Source of the DNA: Streptomyces rishiriensis
Lineage (GTDB): Bacteria; Actinomycetota; Actinomycetes; Streptomycetales; Streptomycetaceae
Length of the DNA stretch: 64,000 nt
Assembly: GCF_003112535.1 (NCBI RefSeq)
Contig: NZ_BEWA01000012.1
Span: forward strand, 496,001-560,000
Reading direction: 5' to 3'
The position numbers and the translations under genes were made by a program. This document shows, one piece after another, positions 57,487 through 64,000 of this stretch. The notes beneath the pieces were generated by a model. It saw nothing but the letters and a program-made list of their open reading frames with translations, was not told the origin of the DNA and did not search any database. Numbering within the stretch: position 1 is the first letter of the stretch; every line of letters begins with the position of its first letter.

Positions 57487-57510
57487 CGCCGTTCTCCGGT
57501 ACGCCGTCGA

Positions 57511-57548
57511 GGGCCCCGTTCCCCGGTTCACGCCGGGGAACGGGGCCC
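57511..57548 (+). terminator. Intrinsic terminator of the sdh operon
   Basis: Perfect 16-bp stem (57511-57526 with 57533-57548), 6-nt loop, followed by TT, starting 25 nt after the sdhB stop. Confidence 0.88.
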
Positions 57549-57653
57549 TTCGGCGTGCCGACGCCACGACCGGGTGAACGTGATCAAGAGGGACACCGGC
57601 GGGCCGCCCGGCCTACGATGATGGTCTCGACACCAGCCCCGAGGAGGCACGCG

Positions 57654-58274
57654 ATGTCCGCTGCATCCGTCGAGCAGCCCTACGCCGACGACGAGCCGTT
57701 CTCCCTGACGGCGATCGCCGCCGAGATCATGGAGCGCCATCCGGGCTACCGCGTCGAGATCATCGGAGGCTATCTCCTCGTGACCCCGTCACCGGATGCC
57801 CCGCACGCCCGTGCCCTGACGAAGCTCATGCGACCGTTCATCGCAGCGGGGCTCGACGACGGCGACAGCGAGGTTCTGCAGAACGTCGGGCTGTGTCTGC
57901 CGACGGGCGAGGAGGATTACGTCATCCCCGACCTGGTGGTCGTCGACGCCGACATCGACGACCACTTCGTGCGGAACAACGCGTACGACCCGGCCTGCTT
58001 CCGCTTGGTCCTGGAGGTCACCTCCGGGAACTGGAAGGACGACGTGAAGACCAAGGTCCCCGCGTACGCCGAGGCGATGATCCCCGTCTACGTCGTCGTC
58101 GACCGCAAGCATCAGCGGGTTCACGTCCTCACCGGACCGAAGAAGGGCGGCTACGACAACCACCAGTTCTACGCCCCGGGCCAGTCCTTCACCCTGCCTT
58201 ACTCGATCGGCGCCGAGGTCACTCTGAGCGCAGCCGAGATTCTCGCGGCGGGCCGGCCGAGGACGAGCGGCTGA
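57654..58274 (+). CDS. Uma2-family (DUF820) putative endonuclease
   Basis: A 206-residue paralogue of the protein at 9098-9691. PD-(D/E)xK residues: YRVEIIGGYLLVTPSP, VIPDLVVVDADI (Asp) and RLVLEVTSGN (Glu, with Ser-Gly-Asn in place of the usual Ser-x-Ser). The Lys is expected in KTKVPAYAEAMIPVYVVVD. Function unknown. ATG 57654 has GAGGAGG 6 nt upstream, one of the best ribosome sites in the window. Confidence 0.85.
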   Translation: MSAASVEQPYADDEPFSLTAIAAEIMERHPGYRVEIIGGYLLVTPSPDAPHARALTKLMRPFIAAGLDDGDSEVLQNVGLCLPTGEEDYVIPDLVVVDADIDDHFVRNNAYDPACFRLVLEVTSGNWKDDVKTKVPAYAEAMIPVYVVVDRKHQRVHVLTGPKKGGYDNHQFYAPGQSFTLPYSIGAEVTLSAAEILAAGRPRTSG

Positions 58275-58281
58275 CCTTCCG

Positions 58282-58719
58282 TCACCACGACGCATACCAC
58301 TCCGGGTCGGGGCCGAGCCGCCGGCGCAGGTAGTCCTCCAGGTCGTTGGCGACCCAGCGGCGGCTGTCGCTCTCGTGGTCCCAGAGGAAGACGTCCGGTC
58401 GCTGCGGCCTGACGACGCAGGCGAACAGGTCGCCGCCGCCGCTCTCGCCGAAGAGCAGCAGGGGATCGAAGGGCATGTAGAGGGCGCGGAAGTCGGCCGA
58501 GCTCCTGAACTCCAGGTTGCGGCCCATCACTTCGCCGACGGAGCAGATGAGCGCGAACCCGTGCTCGTCGTGCGCGCCGTCGGCGACCCGCCAGAAGTCC
58601 TTGAGGGCGGCCGGAAGCGGGTGGCCCAGCACGGCCTCGGCCGCCCGCATTTCCTCCTCGCATCCGGGAGCGCCGAGCTTGACGTCGGCGGAGAGCGAGG
58701 AGATGAGATCGATCCACAT
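58282..58719 (-). CDS. SMI1/KNR4 (SUKH) family protein
   Basis: A 145-residue SUKH-like protein: EEEMRAAEAVLGHPLPAALKDFWRVADG (quoted in parts: AEAVLGHPLPAALKDFW and VADGAHDEHG), ICSVGEVM, PFDPLLLFGESGGGDLFAC, and the aspartate/tryptophan strand DVFLWDHESDSRRWVANDLE. SUKH proteins include immunity proteins of polymorphic toxins, but no toxin is adjacent here. ATG 58719 is chosen over GTG 58734; neither has a good ribosome site. It converges on the Uma2 gene with a 7-nt gap. Confidence 0.8.
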   Translation of the reverse strand: MWIDLISSLSADVKLGAPGCEEEMRAAEAVLGHPLPAALKDFWRVADGAHDEHGFALICSVGEVMGRNLEFRSSADFRALYMPFDPLLLFGESGGGDLFACVVRPQRPDVFLWDHESDSRRWVANDLEDYLRRRLGPDPEWYASW

Positions 58720-58875
58720 GCGGCCATCTTGCACGGATCAGCCCGCCGCACAAGCCCTTTCGTCCCTTGCCCGTCCGCTGCCCGTGCGCTGCCCGTCCGC
58801 TGCCCGTGCGCTGCTCCGTCCCCCGGCCGGGTGACCTCCCGGTCAGGTCCTGCCGGGCGACCGTGCGTCCGTACC

Positions 58876-58881
58876 TAATCT
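58876..58881 (+). promoter_or_regulatory. -10 element (TAATCT) of the VOC gene
   Basis: TAATCT ends 6 nt before ATG 58888. No Shine-Dalgarno is present, so the mRNA is probably leaderless. No convincing -35. Confidence 0.45.
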
Positions 58882-58887
58882 GACTGC

Positions 58888-59295
58888 ATGTCAGACGACC
58901 AGTCGTACGAGCTGCTCGGGTTCGACAACGTGCTGCTGCCGGTGGGGGACCTCGGCGAGGCCGTGGAGTTCTACGAGCGGGCCGGGTTCACGGTGGCGCT
59001 CCGGTTCGACGAGGGCGGCATCGCGGCGCTGAGGGTCGGGGGCGAGACCCCCGGCGTGCTGCTGCGACAGGAGGAGGCCCTGGGGCGCCGGCCGCCGCCA
59101 TGGCCGGCCACGCGCGTATGGCTGGAGGTGGCGGACGCGCGGGCGACGGCCGGACTGCTGGCCGGGGCCGGCATCCCCCCGCTGGACGCGCCGTTCGCGG
59201 GGGCCACCGGATGGACCGTCGAGATCGCCGATCCCTGGGGGAACGTCCTGGGCTTCACGGACTACTCCAAGCGCCCCGAGCTGGGCAGGCGTTAG
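58888..59295 (+). CDS. VOC (glyoxalase/bleomycin-resistance) superfamily protein
   Basis: A 135-residue protein with the paired beta-alpha-beta-beta-beta modules: LGFDNVLLPVGDLGEAVEFY, VALRFDEGGIAALRVGG, VWLEVADARATAGLLAGAGI and the end WTVEIADPWGNVLGFTDY with the usual Glu/Asp-P-W-G-N. The specific ligand or substrate is unknown. Confidence 0.85.
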   Translation: MSDDQSYELLGFDNVLLPVGDLGEAVEFYERAGFTVALRFDEGGIAALRVGGETPGVLLRQEEALGRRPPPWPATRVWLEVADARATAGLLAGAGIPPLDAPFAGATGWTVEIADPWGNVLGFTDYSKRPELGRR

Positions 59296-59322
59296 AGGCC
59301 GCCCCACCGCCCGCCCTCCTTG

Positions 59323-59336
59323 TTGAACGTGTTCAA
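59323..59336. promoter_or_regulatory. Operator 1 (TTGAACGTGTTCAA) overlapping the -35
   Basis: 12 of 14 positions are self-complementary. Its first half is the -35 hexamer (TTGAAC, 59323-59328) of a promoter with TAGAGT (59346-59351) as -10 after exactly 17 nt. A second copy lies 45 nt downstream. Confidence 0.7.
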
Positions 59337-59345
59337 AAACAGCGC

Positions 59346-59351
59346 TAGAGT
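59346..59351 (+). promoter_or_regulatory. -10 element (TAGAGT) of the membrane-protein/DCC/TetR unit
   Basis: Seventeen nt after TTGAAC, so this is a complete housekeeping-type promoter. The predicted start lies between the two operators. Confidence 0.65.
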
Positions 59352-59367
59352 CATCCTCGACAGCGTT

Positions 59368-59381
59368 TTGAACGCGTTCAA
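59368..59381. promoter_or_regulatory. Operator 2, perfect 14-bp palindrome TTGAACGCGTTCAA
   Basis: A perfect palindrome 16-29 nt before the ATG at 59397, between transcription start and ribosome site. The size and spacing fit a TetR dimer; the TetR gene at 60351 is the obvious candidate. Confidence 0.75.
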
Positions 59382-59396
59382 GAAAAGGTGGGGAAC

Positions 59397-59813
59397 ATGG
59401 ACCGCACGGTCATCGCCTACGTCATCTACCTGATCGTCAGCATCGGCCTGACGATATGGGTGGCCAGGACCCTCAGCCGCAACGGGCGGGTCTTCCTCGC
59501 CGACGTGCTCCAGGGCAACGAGAAGCTCGCCGACGCCGTCAACCACCTCCTGGTGGTCGGCTTCTACCTCGTCAACCTCGGCTTCGTCGCCCTCTACCTG
59601 AGCGGCGACGAGACCATCGAGGACACCCGGGGCGTCTTCGAGGCCCTGTCGACGAAGCTGGGCGTGGTCCTGCTGGTGCTCGGGGCGATGCACCTGGCCA
59701 ACGTGTACCTGCTGAACCGGATCCGGCGGCGCGGGGTCATGGAGCGCGAGCAGGTTCCGCCGGTCGCCCCGCAGGGCTGGACCGCTCCGCCGGCGCCCGC
59801 GACCGGGGCGTGA
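59397..59813 (+). CDS. Small integral membrane protein, function unknown
   Basis: A 138-residue protein with three to four membrane segments (VIAYVIYLIVSIGLTIWVA, LLVVGFYLVNLGFVALYL, LGVVLLVLGAMHLANVYLL) and a Pro-rich cytoplasmic tail. The VGFYLVNLGFVALYL...LGAMHLANVYLLNRIRR pattern is seen in small membrane proteins that precede DCC-type oxidoreductases in streptomycetes. ATG 59397 has AGGTGGGG about 4-10 nt upstream; GTG 59388 is an alternative. First gene of the operator-controlled unit. Confidence 0.75.
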   Translation: MDRTVIAYVIYLIVSIGLTIWVARTLSRNGRVFLADVLQGNEKLADAVNHLLVVGFYLVNLGFVALYLSGDETIEDTRGVFEALSTKLGVVLLVLGAMHLANVYLLNRIRRRGVMEREQVPPVAPQGWTAPPAPATGA

Positions 59814-60340
59814 GCACCATGACGGCCCACGAGGCCGCGCGGCCCACCGCCGACCGGGACGCCCGCCGCGTCCCGGTCCGCCGGCTCACCGTCCTCTACG
59901 ACGCCGGGTGCTCGCTGTGCGCGTTCCTGAGCGACTGGCTGCGCCGGCAGCCGCAGCTGGTGCCGCTGGAGTTCGTGCCGGCGGGCTCCGCCGAGGCCTG
60001 CGCCCGCTGCCCCGGCCTCGACCATCGCGCCACCCTCGACGAGATCACCGTCGTCGGCGACGCCGGTCAGGTCTACCAGGGGGCCGCCGCCTGGATCGTC
60101 ACCCTGTGGGCGCTGCGTGAGCACCGCCCGCTGGCCCACCGGCTGTCCACCCCCGCCGGGGCGAAGATCGCGCGGGCGGCCGTGCTCTCGGCCGCGAAGT
60201 GGCGGCAGGGACAGGAGCGCGGCGGCGCCCGCTGGGGCGGGGGCGTCTACCGCCGCGAGGACGGGTGGACGTACGACCCGTCGCAGGGCTGGACCCATCG
60301 CCCGCCCACCTGTGCCGACGGCCACTGCGCCACTGACTAG
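59810..60340 (+). CDS. DCC-family (DUF393) thiol-disulfide oxidoreductase-like protein
   Basis: A 176-residue DUF393 protein: VLYDAGCSLCAFLSDWLRRQ has the D-x-x-C-x-x-C motif as DAGCSLC, and then come VPLEFVPAGSA, VVGDAGQVYQGAAAWIVTLW and a Trp/Gly C-terminus (YDPSQGWTHRPP, CADGHC). DCC proteins are thioredoxin-like and proposed to act in disulfide chemistry. GTG 59810 overlaps the previous stop by 4 nt (GTGA); ATG 59819 is possible. Confidence 0.85.
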   Translation: MSTMTAHEAARPTADRDARRVPVRRLTVLYDAGCSLCAFLSDWLRRQPQLVPLEFVPAGSAEACARCPGLDHRATLDEITVVGDAGQVYQGAAAWIVTLWALREHRPLAHRLSTPAGAKIARAAVLSAAKWRQGQERGGARWGGGVYRREDGWTYDPSQGWTHRPPTCADGHCATD

Positions 60341-60343
60341 GCT
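60338..60343 (+). promoter_or_regulatory. -10 element (TAGGCT) of the TetR gene
   Basis: TAGGCT overlaps the stop of the DCC gene and lies 7 nt before GTG 60351, the same spacing as TAGGCT before GTG 23544. No ribosome site, so a leaderless transcript is inferred. Confidence 0.55.
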
Positions 60344-60350
60344 CTCGTCC

Positions 60351-61196
60351 GTGCCCGCTGACAACGACGGCCCCGCCGAGGCCGCTCCCCCGCCCCCGTC
60401 CCGCGAGGGCGCTCCCGCGTCCAAGTCCGAGCAGACGCGCGCGCTGATCCTGGAGACCGCGATGCGGCTGTTCCAGGAGCGCGGCTACGACCGGACGACG
60501 ATGCGGGCCATCGCCCAGGAGGCCGGGGTCTCGGTGGGCAACGCGTACTACTACTTCGCCGGCAAGGAGCACCTGATCCAGGGCTTCTACGACCGGCTGG
60601 CCGCGGAGCACCGGGAGGCCGTCCGGGACATCCTGGCGCGGGAGACGAGCCTGGAGGCGCGGCTGGCGGAGGTGCTGCGGACCTGGCTGGACGTGGCGCG
60701 GCCGTACCACGAGTTCGCCGTCCAGTTCTTCAAGAACGCGGCGGACCCGGACAGTCCGCTCAGCCCGTTCTCCGCCGAGTCGGAGCCCGCGCGCGTGCAG
60801 GCCATCGCCGTCCACCGGGAGGTCCTCGCGGGTTCGAAGGCCAAGGTGCCGGAGGAGCTGCGGGAGGTGCTGCCCGAGCTGATGTGGCTCTCGCAGATGG
60901 GCCTCGTCATGTACTGGATCTACGACCGCACGGAAGGGCGCGAGCGCAGCTACCGGCTGGCCGGGCGGGGTGCGCGGCTGACCGCGCGCGGGGTGGCGCT
61001 GGCCCGGTTCCGGATCCTGCGGCCGCTGGTGCTGGAGGTGCACGAGCTGTTCACGGACTTCCTCCCCGGCATGACCAACGCCCTGCCGGACCCCGCCGGG
61101 AAGACCCCGAAGAAGGGGGCGTCCGAGGGCGGGGCCGGGCGGGACGAGGAGAGGAGCGACGGGGGCGGCGGGGGTGACGAGACCGCCGGACCGTAG
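60351..61196 (+). CDS. TetR-family transcriptional regulator
   Basis: A 281-residue TetR regulator. After a 28-residue Pro/Ala tail, the HTH covers about residues 29-75 (RALILETAMRLFQERGYDRT, TMRAIAQEAGVSVGNAYYYF with the usual Tyr-Tyr-Phe, KEHLIQGFYDRL). The C-terminal helical ligand domain is normal (PYHEFAVQFFKNAADP), ending in a disordered Lys/Gly tail. It probably binds the palindromes at 59323 and 59368 and represses the membrane-protein/DCC unit that precedes it. It converges on the MMPL gene. Confidence 0.92.
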   Translation: MPADNDGPAEAAPPPPSREGAPASKSEQTRALILETAMRLFQERGYDRTTMRAIAQEAGVSVGNAYYYFAGKEHLIQGFYDRLAAEHREAVRDILARETSLEARLAEVLRTWLDVARPYHEFAVQFFKNAADPDSPLSPFSAESEPARVQAIAVHREVLAGSKAKVPEELREVLPELMWLSQMGLVMYWIYDRTEGRERSYRLAGRGARLTARGVALARFRILRPLVLEVHELFTDFLPGMTNALPDPAGKTPKKGASEGGAGRDEERSDGGGGGDETAGP

Positions 61197-61237
61197 AGCG
61201 CGGCGGCCTCGTCGCCCCTGCCGTCGGTTCACGACGG

Positions 61238-63667
61238 TCAGTTCACGGCGTTCAGCTCGTCCTCGGTGAGTTCGACGTCGTAGACCAGCGGCTCCGCCGC
61301 GACCGTCAGCTGCCGGGCCCGGGAGGCCGACGGGGAGTTTGACGAGGAGGCCGTCGTCGCCAGCAGATACGTTCCCGGGCCCGGCACCGAGAGGATGTAG
61401 GAGCCGTCGGCGAGCGAGGTCACGCGGTCCAGCCGCCGGCCGCCCTTCGTCATGAGCGTCATCGTCGCGCCCTCCACCGGATCGCCGGACGCGTCCCGGA
61501 CGAAGCCGTGGACGGCGGAGGCGGGGCCGCCGTCGGCCGCGGTGAGCACGTCGTGCGGCTCGTCCTCCTTCGGCTCCACCGCCAGATGCGGCAGCCGCCG
61601 CTCCAGCCACCGCGGCAGCCACCAGTTGGAGTCGCCGAGCAGGTGCATCGCGGCCGGGACGAGCGCCGTGCGCAGGATGAACGCGTCCAGGGCGACGGCC
61701 GCCGCGAGGCCGACGCCCGCCGTCGCCGCGCCCGAGTCGCCGCTGAGCACGAACGCGAGGAACACGCAGACCATGATCAGGGCGGCCGAGTTGATGACCC
61801 GGCTGGTCTCCGCGAGGCCCACCCGGACGGCCCGCGCGTTGTCCCGGGTGTGCACCCACTCCTCGTGCATCCGGCTGACCAGGAAGACCTGGTAGTCCAT
61901 CGACAGGCCGAAGAGCAGGGACAGCATGATGACCGGCAGGAAGGCGTTGATCGGGCCCTCCTTGCCGAGGCCGAGCAGGTCCAGGCCCCAGCCCCACTGG
62001 AAGATCGCGACGAGGACGCCGAAGGAGGCCGCCGCCGCGATCAGGTTCATCAGCGCGGCCGTCAGCGGCACCACCAGGGAGCGGAAGGCGACCAGCAGCA
62101 GCAGGAAACCCAGCCCGATGATGGTGGCGATGAACAGGGGCAGGCGGTCCCCGGTCACCGTCGCGAAGTCCTTGGAGACCGCCGTGACGCCGCCCACGTG
62201 CGCGGTCACCCCGGCCTGCGGGACGACGTCGTCGCGCAGCCGGTCGATCAGGGCGTCCGTCTCCTTCGACTGGGGCGAGGTGGCGGGGACGACCTGGATC
62301 ACGGTGACGCCGTGCGCGGGCGGCAGCGCGGCCACCTGGGCGACGCCGGGGGTGTCCTTGACGCCCTTGACGAGCGCGGTGGCGTCGCCGCCGTCCACGA
62401 CCACCTGGAGCGGGCCGTTGAAGCCCGGTCCGAAGCCCCGGGCGAGCAGGTCGTAGGCCTTCCGGGTGGTCGTGGCGCCGTCGTTGTTGCCCTGGTCGGT
62501 GGCGCCGAGGCGGAGCGACAGCACGGGGAGCGCGAGGACGGCCATGACGACGACGGCGAGCGCGGCGATCGTCCGGGGACGGCGCTGCACCCGTGTCGAC
62601 CAGCGGGCCGCGGGAGTGCTCGCCTTCTCCGGCTCCGGGCCCGACGCGGCGAGGCGCTTGCGCTGCTTGCGGCTGAGCACGCGCACGCCGAGGAAGCCCA
62701 GCAGCGCGGGCAGCAGCGTCGTGGCGGCGAGGACGCTCAGCACCACCGTCAGGGACGTGCCGATGACGACGCCGTCCAGGAAGCGCAGGTTCGTCACCAG
62801 CATCCCGGCGAGCGCGATGCACACCGTGCCGCCCGCGAACAGCACCGCCCGGCCCGAGGTGTTGAGGGCGGTGACCGCCGACTCCTCGGGGTCCAGACCG
62901 CGCAGGACGCCCTTGCGGTGCCGGGTGACGATGAACAGGGCGTAGTCGATGCCGACGCCGAGGCCGATCAGGGAGGAGAGCAGCGGGGCCAGGTCGGGGA
63001 TGTCGGTGACATGGCTGAGCAGCTGGGTCGAGAACAGGCCCATGCCGACGCCGAAGATCGCCACGGCGAGCGGCAGCAGCATCGCGAAGAGGGAGCCGAA
63101 GGCGAGGAACAGCACCACCGCGGCCGCCGCGAGGCCGACCATCTCGGCGAGGCCGGTCGGCGGCTCCTGCACCCGCTGGATCGCCTGGCCGCCCAACTCG
63201 ACCTCCAGGCCGGCCCGTTCGACGCCCTGCGCGGTGTCGACGACGTCCTGGACGAGTTCCTTGGGCACCGCGTTCGCCTGCTCGGTGAAGGTGATCTGGG
63301 CGTAGGCGATCCGGCCGTCCCGGGAGACCTGGTTCGCCGCCCCCGCATAGGGGCTGGTGACGCCGCCGACGCCCTTCATCTTCGCGATGTCGTCGAGGGC
63401 GGGCTGGATCCGGGACCGCACGTCCGGGTCGCGGACCGAGCCCTCGCCGACCTTCCACACGACCGTGTCGGTGTCGCCCGCGCGCGCGGGGAACGCCTTC
63501 TCCATCAGGTCGTACGCCTTCTTGGAGTCCGTGTCGGGGAGGGAGAAGACGTTCGCATAGTCCGTGCCCGCCGTCGAGGCCGAGAATCCCAGGCCCGACA
63601 GCGCCCCCACCCACACCAACAGGACCACCAGCCGATGCCGGTAGCACCAGCGCGCCAATGCCGCCAC
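61238..63667 (-). CDS. MMPL/RND-type transporter with C-terminal carboxypeptidase-regulatory-like domain
   Basis: An 809-residue RND permease with two repeats of helix plus external loop plus five helices. Family marks are GLGVGIDYALFIVTRHRKGV and GLSMDYQVFLVSRMHEEW (the Asp-Tyr proton-relay pairs), FGVGMGLFSTQLLSH and AAAVALDAFILRTALVPA. After the last helix, residues about 725-800 are an added beta-sandwich of the carboxypeptidase-regulatory type (VHGFVRDASGDPVEGATMTL, GSYILSVPGPGTYLL). MMPL proteins export lipids or hydrophobic compounds. Start: GTG 63667 with GAGGAG 8 nt upstream, in preference to GTG 63676, which overlaps that site. Confidence 0.93.
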   Translation of the reverse strand: MAALARWCYRHRLVVLLVWVGALSGLGFSASTAGTDYANVFSLPDTDSKKAYDLMEKAFPARAGDTDTVVWKVGEGSVRDPDVRSRIQPALDDIAKMKGVGGVTSPYAGAANQVSRDGRIAYAQITFTEQANAVPKELVQDVVDTAQGVERAGLEVELGGQAIQRVQEPPTGLAEMVGLAAAAVVLFLAFGSLFAMLLPLAVAIFGVGMGLFSTQLLSHVTDIPDLAPLLSSLIGLGVGIDYALFIVTRHRKGVLRGLDPEESAVTALNTSGRAVLFAGGTVCIALAGMLVTNLRFLDGVVIGTSLTVVLSVLAATTLLPALLGFLGVRVLSRKQRKRLAASGPEPEKASTPAARWSTRVQRRPRTIAALAVVVMAVLALPVLSLRLGATDQGNNDGATTTRKAYDLLARGFGPGFNGPLQVVVDGGDATALVKGVKDTPGVAQVAALPPAHGVTVIQVVPATSPQSKETDALIDRLRDDVVPQAGVTAHVGGVTAVSKDFATVTGDRLPLFIATIIGLGFLLLLVAFRSLVVPLTAALMNLIAAAASFGVLVAIFQWGWGLDLLGLGKEGPINAFLPVIMLSLLFGLSMDYQVFLVSRMHEEWVHTRDNARAVRVGLAETSRVINSAALIMVCVFLAFVLSGDSGAATAGVGLAAAVALDAFILRTALVPAAMHLLGDSNWWLPRWLERRLPHLAVEPKEDEPHDVLTAADGGPASAVHGFVRDASGDPVEGATMTLMTKGGRRLDRVTSLADGSYILSVPGPGTYLLATTASSSNSPSASRARQLTVAAEPLVYDVELTEDELNAVN

Positions 63668-63811
63668 GATCGCCACTCCTCACACAGTTCGACAGGTCCC
63701 CCAGGTCCTGGGCACCAGGATCGGGCGCGCCGGGCGGCCCGGCACATGTGACGCCCATGACTCTCAAGGAACTCCAAAGCGCGAACCGGCCCCGGAGCCC
63801 GCGGGCCCGCC

Positions 63812-63817
63812 GATACT
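63812..63817 (+). promoter_or_regulatory. -10 element (GATACT) of the response-regulator gene
   Basis: GATACT ends 6 nt before ATG 63824; no ribosome site. Leaderless start is likely. Confidence 0.35.
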
Positions 63818-63823
63818 GGGGGC

Positions 63824-64000
63824 ATGACGAAGGCTTCGGGCACCGTGCTGGTCGTGGAGGACGAGCCGAGCATCGCGGACGTCCTCGCCATCGCCCTGCG
63901 CTACCACCGCTTCGAGGTGATGACCGCGGGCGGCGTCCGCGAGGCCCTCGCGCTCGCCGACCGCACCAGGCCCGACGTGGCGCTGCTCGACGTGATGCTG
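63824..64000 (+). CDS. Response regulator receiver domain, N-terminal part (truncated by window end)
   Basis: 59 residues of an OmpR-type receiver: VLVVEDEPSIADVLAIALRY (acidic pair Glu/Asp), then ALADRTRPDVALLDVML with the phospho-acceptor Asp at about residue 56. The output domain is beyond the window. It is divergent from the MMPL transporter gene; a sensor kinase should follow. Confidence 0.88.
   Translation, partial: MTKASGTVLVVEDEPSIADVLAIALRYHRFEVMTAGGVREALALADRTRPDVALLDVML

Overview
The window is high-GC (roughly 70-73 percent) chromosomal DNA of a Streptomyces or a very close relative. Evidence: GTG starts, strong third-position G/C, an afsQ-type two-component kinase with its lipoprotein, tandem ECF sigma factors, and a gene order (afsQ2/afsQ3, add, cytidine deaminase/thymidine phosphorylase with a nucleoside ABC importer, nonulosonate wall genes, methylmalonyl-CoA mutase, sdhCDAB) that I recall as Streptomyces core synteny. 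No rRNA, tRNA or CRISPR was found.

Layout. 1-2959: end of a sensor kinase, its lipoprotein, VanZ-like, PspC-like and small secreted proteins. 3099-7528: adenosine deaminase, an unusual alpha/beta hydrolase, and a divergent LysR/MFS pair. 7783-9691: SigG-type sigma factor, an antisense-overlapping STAS protein, a Uma2 protein. 9812-16768: nucleoside salvage, with a minus-strand operon (ABC ATPase, two permeases, cdd, deoA) and a separate BmpA-type binding lipoprotein; both units and add share a CTACGCGCGTAG-type palindrome. 17054-18283: M20 amidohydrolase. 18620-27279: a divergent nonulosonic (Kdn/sialic) acid and wall glycopolymer cluster (NeuB-like synthase, CMP-sugar synthetase fused to a HAD phosphatase, four glycosyltransferase-like proteins, an acyltransferase). 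27357-28937: B12-dependent mutase large subunit. 29234-33191: two tandem paralogous pairs of ECF sigma factor plus single-pass membrane protein.

33440-49968 is the accessory region: a transposase remnant, immunity genes, orphan toxin tips, vapBC, a GntR regulator with an integrase tail, and a 2339-residue Rhs/YD-repeat protein. The Rhs protein ends in a Hint protease and a deaminase-type toxin. A 1388-residue secreted protein with a catalytically degenerate SGNH domain is divergent from it. Downstream of the Rhs gene lie displaced toxin/immunity modules, one still carrying the end of the Hint domain. This is the most interesting part of the window.

50003-64000: two hypothetical proteins, a GH20 hexosaminidase, an OHCU decarboxylase, the succinate dehydrogenase operon with a strong terminator, a second Uma2 protein, SUKH and VOC proteins. 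Last come a TetR-controlled membrane protein/DCC thiol-oxidoreductase unit with two operators, an MMPL transporter and the start of a response regulator. Several genes appear to be leaderless (a -10 hexamer 6-7 nt before the start codon).
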